Assembly (NCBI GenBank): GCA_033584155.1
Contig: CP138355.1
Location: 1,302,001 to 1,366,000 of the forward strand
Direction: 5' to 3'
From: Candidatus Electrothrix scaldis
Lineage (GTDB): Bacteria; Desulfobacterota; Desulfobulbia; Desulfobulbales; Desulfobulbaceae
Length of the DNA: 64,000 bases
Below, piece after piece: positions 1 to 7,936 of the stretch (position 1 is the first letter of the stretch; each line of letters starts with the position of its first letter). Both the position numbers and the translations under genes were made by a program. The notes under the pieces were generated by a model that was given only the letters and a program-made list of their open reading frames with translations, made no database searches and was not told the DNA's origin.

Positions 1-1247
1 TACATATTTCCAGCTTCGGCTTGAGCAAGCAATTCAGGTGTCCAGCTACTATCACCGGTACCGGATGCATTTCCCGGTATAGTGATGTTATCAGTTTTTG
101 CAGGAAGGGAGGTGGCCGGCAATTCGGGTCCGGTTACAGAAGTGCCGAAATCCACTATCCGCATATCTGCAAACTGAAGTTTCTGCGGATAATAACCGAG
201 AGAAAAGCGAAACCGAACTTCTTTTACACCAAAGGTATTGTCATCTCCATCTGATGGTGGTGGAACATAATACTCTCCTCTTTTTGCCCTCCAAGCTTGA
301 ATGGTGAACGGAATGTAATATCGCTTCCATTCAGTACCAATGTCCATTGGCCAGGTAACATATTCCGTCCATGGCTCGCCGTTATGCTGCAGAAGAAACT
401 CAATATGTCCATCTCCGCTGGAACTCGGTGTTATTGTTCTAGCGTAAAATGACACTAGAATAATATCGTCTTGGGGAAGCTGTATTGGTGAGTTAATTGT
501 CATATTGACGCGAGAATCTGCAGACGGGACTTTTTTGATTTCGACCTGTACAGCCTCGGTAAATTCTTGGCCGGAAACCGATATTGTCTCATAGGCAGCA
601 TCCCCACCATAATCATTCCGAGAAAAATCATTAAAATGATCCGCGATAACTGTGCCGTTCGGAAGATTTGCATATTTCGTTTCATTGGAAATTTCAGGAG
701 TGCCGCCACTGTCATCATTTAATATCAATGCCTCCCCGACACCATTTGCAATAGTGGTATTAACAGGGTGTTCAAGGGTTACCAGGAACATCTCATCCTC
801 TTCTACATCAACATCACTTTTTATAGGGACAATAATTTGCTGTTGCAGACTGCCCCCCTTTTTAAAGGTCAAGACTCCGTTGCTTGCCGTGTAATCTTCT
901 CCGGCTGTAGCCTGAGCAGCACTTGTTCCTGTCGCATCGGAGGTCGACCATTCCACTGTAACATCTCTGTTCTTACGGGGAGATGAGGTGCATGTAACCG
1001 TCAGCTTAAGACTGGATACCCCCTCGTCACCTTCAGTAACGGAACTGTTACCGATAGAAATTTCCATCAATTTCAAATTACTGCTCGCACGAGCGGCACT
1101 TTGTTCTTCTACTGCTGCAACAGTTTGCACCGTCTCCTGTTCTGAATCTTTATCTTTTTTGCACCCTGTCGATGAAAGAACAGTCAGCATTAAAAAAAAT
1201 AAAAAAAACAAATGCATTAGTTTAGTAAGTGTTTTGCGTCGCTTCAT
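1..1247 (-). CDS. Calx-beta domain lipoprotein, C-terminus beyond window
   Basis: The gene is open through the left edge, so only the N-terminal 415 residues are visible. It starts with a lipoprotein signal peptide: a basic stretch, a Phe/Leu-rich core, then a lipobox ending S-T-G-C at about residue 29. A Ser/Glu linker follows. Residues about 60-175 look like a Calx-beta domain (VTEGDEG near its start, the EDYTASNGVLTF stretch, LILNDD at its end). Residues about 195-370 look like a galactose-binding or CBM4/9-type beta-sandwich (LVSFYARTI, FADMRIVDFG). An AGGAGG site lies seven bases before the ATG. It is probably an exported, lipid-anchored protein that binds surface glycans. The substrate is not deducible, and a catalytic domain may lie outside the window. 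Confidence 0.8.
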   Translation of the reverse strand, partial: MKRRKTLTKLMHLFFLFFLMLTVLSSTGCKKDKDSEQETVQTVAAVEEQSAARASSNLKLMEISIGNSSVTEGDEGVSSLKLTVTCTSSPRKNRDVTVEWSTSDATGTSAAQATAGEDYTASNGVLTFKKGGSLQQQIIVPIKSDVDVEEDEMFLVTLEHPVNTTIANGVGEALILNDDSGGTPEISNETKYANLPNGTVIADHFNDFSRNDYGGDAAYETISVSGQEFTEAVQVEIKKVPSADSRVNMTINSPIQLPQDDIILVSFYARTITPSSSGDGHIEFLLQHNGEPWTEYVTWPMDIGTEWKRYYIPFTIQAWRAKRGEYYVPPPSDGDDNTFGVKEVRFRFSLGYYPQKLQFADMRIVDFGTSVTGPELPATSLPAKTDNITIPGNASGTGDSSWTPELLAQAEAGNM

Positions 1248-1281
1248 GTTCTTGCCTCCTGTTCGACAAAGCGTAATTATA
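1248..1281 (-). promoter_or_regulatory. RBS and possible -10 box of the Calx-beta lipoprotein gene
   Basis: Read on the minus strand, AGGAGG lies seven bases from the ATG, and a perfect TATAAT hexamer (1281-1276) lies about 28 bases before the start. I see no convincing -35 box at 16-18 bases upstream. The ribosome site is well supported and the promoter is tentative. Confidence 0.4.
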
Positions 1282-1456
1282 TCTTTTCCTTCTCGTTGTG
1301 AGACTTATTTTCAGTATAGCAAGCCGAGAGTATCTATCCTACTATCAAATAATGTAGCATACCATCTCGCTGCATAAAAAACATTTTTTATTCCGATGTT
1401 CCCTTGAACATGAATATGCAATTATGCACTGTTCGAGATAAACTGGTCTTCTAAGT

Positions 1457-1493
1457 AGAGCATCCTCAAAAAGCCAACCTCTCATACAGGCAA
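1457..1493 (-). repeat. Remnant of the right end of the IS5-like element
   Basis: This stretch is the reverse complement of the right end of the IS5-like element at about 7485-7521, covering its last coding bases and its terminus (AGCATCCTCAAAAAGCC). No transposase remains here. It abuts directly a copied IS630 end, so it is a junction scar of past insertions and deletions. Confidence 0.75.
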
Positions 1494-1633
1494 TAAGTAC
1501 TCGACTAAATATATTCGACACTCTTGATGGTCTCATAACAAGTCAGAAATTCTCAAATTGCCAAGAACAACTCAAGGGGTTACAATCCAATTTTTGGCAA
1601 AATTGGACTTTTTACGAAACCATCACTTTTATC
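1494..1633 (+). repeat. Duplicated left end of the IS630-like element
   Basis: About 140 bases match 2893-3033 almost base for base (for example TAAGTACTCGACTAAATA at the start), differing at two or three positions. The second copy is the left end of the IS630-like element. Here the end stands alone and is followed by unrelated sequence, so it is a truncated extra copy. Confidence 0.85.
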
Positions 1634-1671
1634 TCCCCATTCGCTCATTTGAAACAGAGTATTTTTAATTT

Positions 1672-2147
1672 GGGTGCGGCTCTTTTCCTGCAATCTTCCA
1701 GCGATTATATCATTGCCGGAACTGCATCACCGTTCGGCATCCAGATATAGTTCCTGCACCGCTCCTTCCAAAAATGAAAGTTCAGGTATTTTTTCAGATC
1801 TCCGCTGGTTTTCAGCGCCCTTAGCTTCAGCACAGCATCCGCTGATTTCAGTAGCCAACGAGCACCGGTGAGATCCATACGATCCTTGACCAAGTGACGA
1901 CAAGCTCCCTCTATTACACCGGTGGCGATAGGCAGTCCTTTCAAAAGAGCTTCTTCATATCTCAGTCGTTTCTGATTTTTCTTGATATAATTCGCAGCAG
2001 TATCCGCAGGGATACGTTTATTTTTATCTAATCCTCTACGTGTAGCCGCACGACGCAATCCGCTCGCCACGCTTTGCGCGTTTCCTTTCAAAATCTCAAG
2101 CGTACGGCCCTGAACCCACTTTTCTCGTTTTTCAGCGTTCTTTTTCT
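1672..2147 (-). pseudogene. 5'-truncated ISKra4-family transposase copy
   Basis: This copy is nearly identical to 7937-8415, including the terminal GGGTGCGGCTC, with only a few substitutions. It holds the last ~150 codons of the transposase (stop at 1705), including the family signature GVIEGACRHLVKDRMDL. The N-terminal three quarters are missing. The reading frame continues past the homology break at about 2147 into unrelated sequence up to 2193. It cannot encode an active transposase. The few differences from the full copy mean that the duplication is recent. Confidence 0.85.
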
Positions 2148-2252
2148 GGCATGCTTCATATCCCGGTTGACACTTGCACAAAAAATTACTCATAACGTTG
2201 CGACAAAACGCTTGGTTTAGCTATACTGGCGGCAAATAATCTTCAAGCCCAA

Positions 2253-2894
2253 TTGAGCCAACATCGTTTTATGCTTTCTCTCATACCTGAAGTGCCTGCA
2301 TTTGATAGCACGAACAACATTTTCGGCAACAAATTTCTTCGACGCCCTGATTTAACGACTTTTGATCGCCTTCAAATTGCTTACGAGGCACTTTGCGCAA
2401 AGATTTTCGGGCATTGGGGTATGATATCCGCTTTAGCCAAATATCACAATATTTCCAGGACGTTTATTTATAACACCTTGGCGGTTTTTGAAGAAGTTGT
2501 TGAACTTGCACTTGGAGAGCCCCCCAACAGATTAAAATTGAGAACAAAAAAGAATATGTTGAGCTGATGATCGTGTTGCGACTTGAAGGTAAATGCAGCG
2601 TAGGAGCAATTTCGACAATAATGAAGCGTCTCAATCACCGTTTTTCCGGACAAGGCACTGTAAGTACGTATTTAAATCATATCGGCTCACTTGTCCCGTC
2701 TGGACTCATGACTGAAGACAATGTACGGCTTGTCTTTTTGAGCGATGAGATTTTTTCCGGCAACATCCCTATCTTAATCACTGTCGATCCAATCAGTTCC
2801 GCGATTTTAAAAATCGAACTGGTCGATAAACGGCGTGCCGAAGAATGGAGCAAGCATTGGCTATGTCTTAAAAAAACGGATTTGAAGCAATTTA
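2253..2894 (+). pseudogene. Unclassified transposase-like gene, frameshifted and truncated
   Basis: Two consecutive frames join into one protein. The first (from a TTG at 2253) has a helix-turn-helix-like region (ALAKYHNISRTFIYNTL) and runs out at 2567. The second begins at the same point after a frame change at an A6 run near 2548-2553 and contains FLSDEIFSGNIPILITVD, which resembles the first strand of a DDE/RNase H fold. The coding sequence is then cut at 2894 by the left end of the IS630-like element. I do not recognise the family with confidence. It looks like an IS or a prophage-type transposase that was inactive before IS630 arrived. Confidence 0.5.
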
Positions 2895-3754
2895 AGTACT
2901 CGACTAAATATATTCGACACTCTTGATGGTCTCATAAAAAGTCAGAAATTCTCAAATTGCCAAGGACAACTCAAGGGGTTACAATCCAATTTTTGGCAAA
3001 ATTGGACTTTTTACGAAACCATCACTTTTATCGCATTAAAAATATGAGATACATCTCCTCGTTGGATTCATTGGAGAAATTGACCCTTGAAGAGGGATTC
3101 CGCAATCACACGAAACATCACTTTCGTAGTCGTTGTAAAAGCATCCTGATGAGTGATGAAGGCTTTTCAGTCCCTGAAATCGCAAGGTTTTTTAAGGTTC
3201 GAACTCGTACGATTTACACTTGGTTTGACCGATGGGAATCATTCGGTGTTTCCGGTCTGACTATTCTTCCTGGACGTGGACGACGGACAGTTCTTAATGA
3301 AGTTAGCAGTGATGAGATCAGCATAATCGAAAAAGCTGTATCTGAACATCCTCAAAATCTTGGAGGAGTATGCAAGCATTTGCAGGAACAACTCGGACTT
3401 TCAGTAACAAAGAAGATGCTGCAACGCTTTCTTAAAAAAAACTCGGCTATTCCTGGAAACGCCTTAGAAGAGTCCTGAAAGGATCTCCAGACCCCGAAGA
3501 ATACAATAAAAAAATTCGAGAACTCTCAATGCTGTTTGCCCTGGAAGCGCAAGGGGCTCTGAATATTTATTTTGCCGACGAAAGTGGCTTCAGCCTTACG
3601 CCGTACATTCCGTATGGCTGGCAGAAAACCGGAGAAACGAATGGAATTCCGTCGGAACGAAGCACTCGTATTAATGTTTTTGGTCTGATGTCACGGAATA
3701 ATGAGCTGGAGGCTTACTGTTCGTCGGGAAACGGGAGCATTCCCAAAAAGTAGG

Positions 3755-4912
3755 TCAAATGACACTCGCGGCCTTTAGGGAAAAAAAATGCTCTCTCAAC
3801 ATGTTCCATCGGCCAGCTTTATAGTGCGCTCGTAAATACAACATAGCCTCCGCTGTTTCCTGCAACCAGAACAGCGAAGCGCCCTTAAGGCGCAGATTAA
3901 CCACTCTGCGTATCGCGCTCTCGACGGACCCGCTCCCTATCGGTAAACTTTTTTCCGCGACATCGGAATAAAGCATGCGATGCATGTTGCGGACAAAATA
4001 ATCCCGCTCTGTTTTGAGCTTTTTATTTCGACTCCTGCGATAAAGCTCTTTTATCGCCTCAACTACTTCCTGACTTCTGCCGTTTTTCAACATGGCTCTA
4101 TGTTTCGCAAACCATCGCTTCCTTTGTGCCGGTTTTAATTTTTTCTGCAATCCTGACACCTTGTTTAGATGCTCAGCTGCATGATAAAAATCGAGAAGTT
4201 CATGGCACTGATTGGAGGCAAGGCCGAGTGACGTGAACAGCTTACTGACACGATTCCATATCCATCGGGCACCGTCGGCGACAAACAACACTTTCGCTGC
4301 CGAGCTCACATTGATCTTTTCAAGATAAAAACGTAGGAGCGAAAAAACAGCATCTGGACCTTTCATACTCGCATCTATAAACGGCGCAAAGGTCCTGTCA
4401 ACTTTTCCTTGATCGTTAACCGTATGAATAATCAAAAGCTTAGGTTCTCGCCATGCACCGTGATATCCCGAGCGTCCCTTTTGGGTTTTAGGACCGCGTT
4501 TCTTTTCTCGTATCCGAACACGTCCCCCGTCCACAGAAACAACAACCCGGCAACCGGACAATGTCTCGGAAAAGTTGTATCCTTCAGTCCGGGCCGACAG
4601 CTTCGCACGTTGAGCGTAGCGTCGGCAGGTATTACATATCTTCTTGATAGCAAGGAATATTCCATTCCCCTCCAGAACCTGTCGGGCTTCAGCATAAGAG
4701 CCGACAATGACGGCTGTTGAGCTGACTTCAGAGGCAAGTTTTGGAGTCAGGCGATCATGTATACCCAGGAGAAACAAGCCCGGATAAATGCCGTTTCTTT
4801 TTTTGCGTCTCTTATCTTTTTTGACCGCCCGACTGAAGTAGCTCGCCACTACTGTGATCGTTACACCAAGTGAAGTCGATATGTTAACTTCCCGTACACC
4901 CTGATTCTTCAT
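3755..4912 (-). CDS. Transposase (orfB) of the nested ISKra4/UPF0236-like IS
   Basis: This 385-residue frame carries VVVSVDGGRVRIREKK (first catalytic Asp), VLFVADGARWIWNRV (second Asp) and GSGSVESAIRRVVNLRLKGA (Glu block), the D-D-E pattern of ISKra4 and ISLre2 (UPF0236) transposases. A Cys-x-x-Cys pair (CNTC) lies near residue 108. Its ATG overlaps the end of orfA inside an A8 run, so it may be made by frameshift fusion or by re-initiation. All catalytic blocks are present and both element ends are intact, so it may still be mobile. Exact family is uncertain between ISKra4 and ISLre2. Confidence 0.8.
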   Translation of the reverse strand: MKNQGVREVNISTSLGVTITVVASYFSRAVKKDKRRKKRNGIYPGLFLLGIHDRLTPKLASEVSSTAVIVGSYAEARQVLEGNGIFLAIKKICNTCRRYAQRAKLSARTEGYNFSETLSGCRVVVSVDGGRVRIREKKRGPKTQKGRSGYHGAWREPKLLIIHTVNDQGKVDRTFAPFIDASMKGPDAVFSLLRFYLEKINVSSAAKVLFVADGARWIWNRVSKLFTSLGLASNQCHELLDFYHAAEHLNKVSGLQKKLKPAQRKRWFAKHRAMLKNGRSQEVVEAIKELYRRSRNKKLKTERDYFVRNMHRMLYSDVAEKSLPIGSGSVESAIRRVVNLRLKGASLFWLQETAEAMLYLRAHYKAGRWNMLREHFFSLKAASVI

Positions 4913-5177
4913 TTTTTTTAGGAATAGAGCGTACTACTTTCCTTTCCTCGTCCTGTATCTTATCTCTCTTCAGACTTTCCTGTATTTTCAATGCCAAGAT
5001 ACGAGCAGCAAGCCTGTTTGTTGCTTTAACTATCTGTTGTTCGGCTTTATGCAGGGAAGCAGGGCAGTTGATATGAAATATCTCATTAATCAGCCATTTA
5101 ATTTCAAGCTCACTGTCATAGATCTCATTTTCCAATACACCAAGATTTCCTTCGACGGAACACGTTGCCTTTTTCAT
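4884..5177 (-). CDS. N-terminal transposase frame (orfA) of the nested IS
   Basis: This 97-residue frame is mostly helical, with Lys/Arg-rich second half (RLAARILALKIQESLKRDK). It ends shortly after an A8 run at 4919-4912 (minus strand). The large transposase frame begins inside that run. Losing one A, by +1 frameshift or slippage, would join the two into a single protein of about 470 residues, the expected length for this transposase class. The start follows an ATG at 5177. On its own it has no recognisable domain. Confidence 0.6.
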   Translation of the reverse strand: MKKATCSVEGNLGVLENEIYDSELEIKWLINEIFHINCPASLHKAEQQIVKATNRLAARILALKIQESLKRDKIQDEERKVVRSIPKKNEESGCTGS

Positions 5178-5770
5178 GATTTGCTGTCCTGAATTTGAAA
5201 GAGTGATTCAGGGCTGTGTTAATTCCATGAATTGATCCTGATGTCTTGCAAAAAACAAATCAGCAGTTAAAAAAAGTACATTCCTACTTTTTGGGAATGC
5301 TCCCCGGGAAACTTTACGTCGAAGCTTATCATGACCTGTATCGATAACTTTTTACTCACTGCGACAAAAGGAAGATCTGTTATCGTTATGGATAATGCTT
5401 CTATCCACAGCAGTGCCGCATTCAAAGAAAAAATAGAAGAATGGAACGAGCAGGATTTGTACATATTTTTCCTTCCTCGATACAGCCCTCATCTGAATCT
5501 CATTGAGATTCTGTGGAGAAAGATAAAATATGAGTGGCTGAGGCTAGATGACTATAAAAACATGAATACTCTTGAAAGAGCTCTGGATGATATATTGACC
5601 AGATTCGGACGAGATTATTTCATTAATTTTAGAGACCCTGAAGTGTCGATTATTTAATGGTGACTACTTATTATGGAATGTAAAAAAAATAACTTCCCGA
5701 TTTGCTCCACTGCTGTAAAATATCCTGTATTATGAAAACAGCACATTACACCTCATAAGTAGAGGAAGGC

Positions 5771-5863
5771 ATGCAGCTATTTGCAGCAACACTTAATGAA
5801 CGAGATTTTCGTCGCTATGCGGCAATCGAAGCTCTAAAGTTGGGGCACGGCGGTATTAGCTAG
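5771..5863 (+). pseudogene. N-terminal scrap of an ISAzo13-like transposase
   Basis: An ATG preceded by GAGGAAGG opens a 30-codon frame with LNERDFRRYAAIEALKLGHGG, the start of ISAzo13-family transposases as I remember them. It ends abruptly at the left edge of the IS5-like element near 5861. The rest of the gene is not found in this window. Confidence 0.5.
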
Positions 5864-7521
5864 ATTGTCCTTAAAAACTCTCAGTGCGCTGATTTTAAAT
5901 GAAAAAGTTGTAAAAATATAGTAAAATATGCATGTTTTTGACGTTCACCCCCTCATAAGGCATGCACATGATCAGGTACACCAGTGACAGACAGCTTACA
6001 CTTGAAGGATTCAGCCTTCCGTTTGGAGGCAAACTGAACCCTGAAAACAGATGGATCAAATGGCATAAAGTTATTCCGTGGGATGAGTTCGCCATCAGAT
6101 ATTACCGAACATTGGACCCGCGTCAGGGGCGACCTGCCAAAAATGCCAGATTGGTGATCGGCGCGTTAATCATTAAACATAAGCTGACGCTCAGTGATGA
6201 AGAGACCGTACTTCAGATCCAGGAGAATCCCTATCTTCAATATTTTGTTGGGTTTTCTCGTTTTCAGGACAAACAGCCTCTAGCTCCCAGCCTGTTTGTT
6301 GAGATTCGAAAACGGATGGGAAAGGATGTCTTTTCTGCGTTTGAAGAAGTGATTTTGGAAAAACTTGCTCTCTCAAAGAAAAGTACGGCAAATGAAGATG
6401 AAAAAGAGGATAAGGGTGAGGAAGAGCCCGTTGAAAATAAGGGAAAAATGCTTGTCGATGCAACGGTTGCTGAACAAGCGATTCGTTACCCGACTGATCT
6501 GAGTTTACTCAACGAAGCTCGTGAGATTTCCGAGCAGCTGATTGATGATCTGTACAAACAGAGTGACTACCCCAAAAAGCCCAGGACATATCGGAGAGTT
6601 GCTCGCAAAAACTACCTGAATCTGGCTAAAAAAAAGAAACCAGGCAAAAAAAATCTGCGGCGCGGACTTCGGCAGCAACTCCAGTACGTCCGAAGAAATT
6701 TGCGATATATTGATGAATTGATTGACAATATCGGATCGGCATCTTTTCCACTTCCCCATCAGCAACAACGACAGTATTGGATCATTCAGCATGTGTATCG
6801 CCAGCAGGATGAGATGTACAAAAAACGAAAACGACGTTGCGATGACCGAATTGTTTCCATTGCCCAACCTCATGTACGACCGATAGTTCGTGGGAAAGCA
6901 GGTAAAAATGTGGAGTTCGGTGCCAAACTCAGCGTGAGCATGGTCGATGGTTTGGCTTTTGTCGATTATATCGGTTGGGATGCCTTCAACGAAGGCACGG
7001 ATTTGCAGGCGCAGGTGGAAAACTACAAACGCCGAAATGGCTACTATCCTGCAGCAGTGCTTGCTGATCAAATTTACGGAACAAGAAAAAATCGTAAATA
7101 TCTCAAAGAGAAAGGTGTTCGATTTGGCGGTAAACGAATGGGCAGGTCCCCGAAAGAGACAGAAGAAAACAAAGAACGTCTTCGGGAACTGAAAGCACAA
7201 CGAATTCGTGATAGTCGAGAACGGATCCCCATTGAGGGGAAATTTGGTCAAGGAAAAAACGGCTACCGACTCAACTACATCCGGGCAAAACTTCAGAGAA
7301 CCTCTGAAGCATGGATTAACTGTATCTTCCTGGTCATGAATCTGATGGTTCTGCTCAGGAAGTTGCAGGAACAGCTTGAAAATTTATATCTTTCACGGTT
7401 TTTACTTTTACGCAGCCAGCTGAATCATATTATCGCTCGATTTTTTGCGTTCTTTGAGCAAAATGCCAAGGCAAGTCCTGCAGTATTGCCTGTATGAGAG
7501 GTTGGCTTTTTGAGGATGCTC
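5861..7521 (+). mobile_element. IS5-superfamily element
   Basis: The right end (GAGGATGCTCT preceded by a T-rich stretch, about 7508-7521) resembles the inverted left end near 5863 (AGATTGTCCTTAAAAA); the match is imperfect, about 11 of 15. The right boundary is supported by the separate remnant at 1457-1493, which stops at the same base. The element carries one complete transposase gene. Target duplication could not be identified. Confidence 0.6.
5962..7497 (+). CDS. IS5-family (DUF772-type) transposase, intact
   Basis: The 511-residue protein has the N-terminal DUF772-like region (RPAKNARLVIGALIIKHKL) and the DDE catalytic blocks: MLVDATVAEQ around residue 163, AVLADQIYG around 357, and IEGKFGQGKNGYRLNYI around 418. 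A long basic helical insertion (about 200-310) separates the first and second Asp. The start could be 5962 or 5968; AAGG is better spaced for 5968. There is no frameshift, and this is one of two full-length transposases in the island. Part of its N-terminal coding sequence is repeated in inverted orientation at 7589-7934. Confidence 0.85.
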   Translation: MHMIRYTSDRQLTLEGFSLPFGGKLNPENRWIKWHKVIPWDEFAIRYYRTLDPRQGRPAKNARLVIGALIIKHKLTLSDEETVLQIQENPYLQYFVGFSRFQDKQPLAPSLFVEIRKRMGKDVFSAFEEVILEKLALSKKSTANEDEKEDKGEEEPVENKGKMLVDATVAEQAIRYPTDLSLLNEAREISEQLIDDLYKQSDYPKKPRTYRRVARKNYLNLAKKKKPGKKNLRRGLRQQLQYVRRNLRYIDELIDNIGSASFPLPHQQQRQYWIIQHVYRQQDEMYKKRKRRCDDRIVSIAQPHVRPIVRGKAGKNVEFGAKLSVSMVDGLAFVDYIGWDAFNEGTDLQAQVENYKRRNGYYPAAVLADQIYGTRKNRKYLKEKGVRFGGKRMGRSPKETEENKERLRELKAQRIRDSRERIPIEGKFGQGKNGYRLNYIRAKLQRTSEAWINCIFLVMNLMVLLRKLQEQLENLYLSRFLLLRSQLNHIIARFFAFFEQNAKASPAVLPV

Positions 7522-7588
7522 TTCTTATTTCAGGCAACAGACTTCTGACTTAGACTGGATCAGACAGGCCGCTTGAGCTACCCTGTGA

Positions 7589-7934
7589 TTAGTTACCTTT
7601 TTCGTCTTCATTTGCCGTACTTTTCTTTGAGAGAGCAAGTTTTTCCAAAATCACTTCTTCAAACGCAGAAAAGACATCCTTTCCCATCCGTTTTCGAATC
7701 TCAACAAACAGACTGGGAGCTAGAGGTTGCTTGTCTTGAAAAGAAGAAAATCCAACAAAATACTGAAGATAGGGGTTCTCCTGAATCTGAAGTACGGTTT
7801 CTTCGTCACTGAGCGTCAGCTTATGTTTAATGATTAACGCGCCGATCACCAATCTGGCATTTTTGGCAGGTCGTCCCTGACGCGGGTCCAATGTTCGATA
7901 ATATCTGATGGCGAACTCATCCCACGGAATAACT
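7589..7934 (-). pseudogene. Inverted partial copy of the IS5-like transposase
   Basis: Read on the minus strand this encodes KVIPWDEFAIRYYRTLDPRQ and on to KKSTANEDEK, matching residues about 36-148 of the intact transposase with very few changes. It breaks off at about 7600 and is cut at 7934 by the ISKra4 element end. Together with the intact copy it forms an inverted repeat of about 340 bp separated by about 1.2 kb, so inversion between the copies is possible. Confidence 0.8.
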
Positions 7935-7936
7935 TT

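Larger units (their letters stand above)
3733..5304 (-). mobile_element. ISKra4/UPF0236-like IS with intact TIRs and 8-bp target duplication
   Basis: Terminal inverted repeats of 22 bp begin GGGAGCATTCCCAAAAAG at 3733-3754 and are matched exactly by the reverse complement at 5283-5304. They are flanked by direct copies of CGGGAAAC at 3725-3732 and 5305-5312. This defines a 1572-bp element inserted in the IS630 transposase gene. It carries two overlapping reading frames on the minus strand. Confidence 0.93.
3044..5657 (+). pseudogene. IS630-family transposase, interrupted
   Basis: Segment one (3044-3478) is the N-terminal helix-turn-helix half, with IARFFKVRTRTIYTWF typical of IS630. At an A8 run near 3430-3440 the frame moves by -1 and continues as GYSWKRLRR to the first DDE motif FADESGF (about 3574). 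Coding stops at 3732, where a second IS is inserted. It resumes at 5313 with IVMDNASIHSS and NLIEILWRKIKYEW, the second and third catalytic blocks, and ends at 5657. The A8 run is a typical slippage site for this family, so the frame change may be programmed. The insertion makes the gene inactive. Confidence 0.85.
2893..5670 (+). mobile_element. IS630-family element, itself interrupted by another IS
   Basis: The left end (TAAGTACTCGACTAAATA) and the sequence after the transposase stop (about 5642-5670) form imperfect inverted repeats that share CGACACT and TAAGTA. The element carries an IS630-type transposase reading frame in three pieces. Removing the 1572-bp nested element plus one 8-bp target copy leaves an IS630 element of about 1.2 kb, a normal size for the family. 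Exact ends are uncertain by a few bases. Confidence 0.75.

Noticed and set aside
2468-2653. Small minus-strand frame within the broken transposase
   Set aside because: The plus strand gives continuous coding with an HTH and a DDE-like strand after one frame change; the minus frame has no support.
6505-7251. 248-codon open frame opposite the IS5-like transposase
   Set aside because: It is antisense to an intact transposase with clear DDE blocks and shows no domain of its own.
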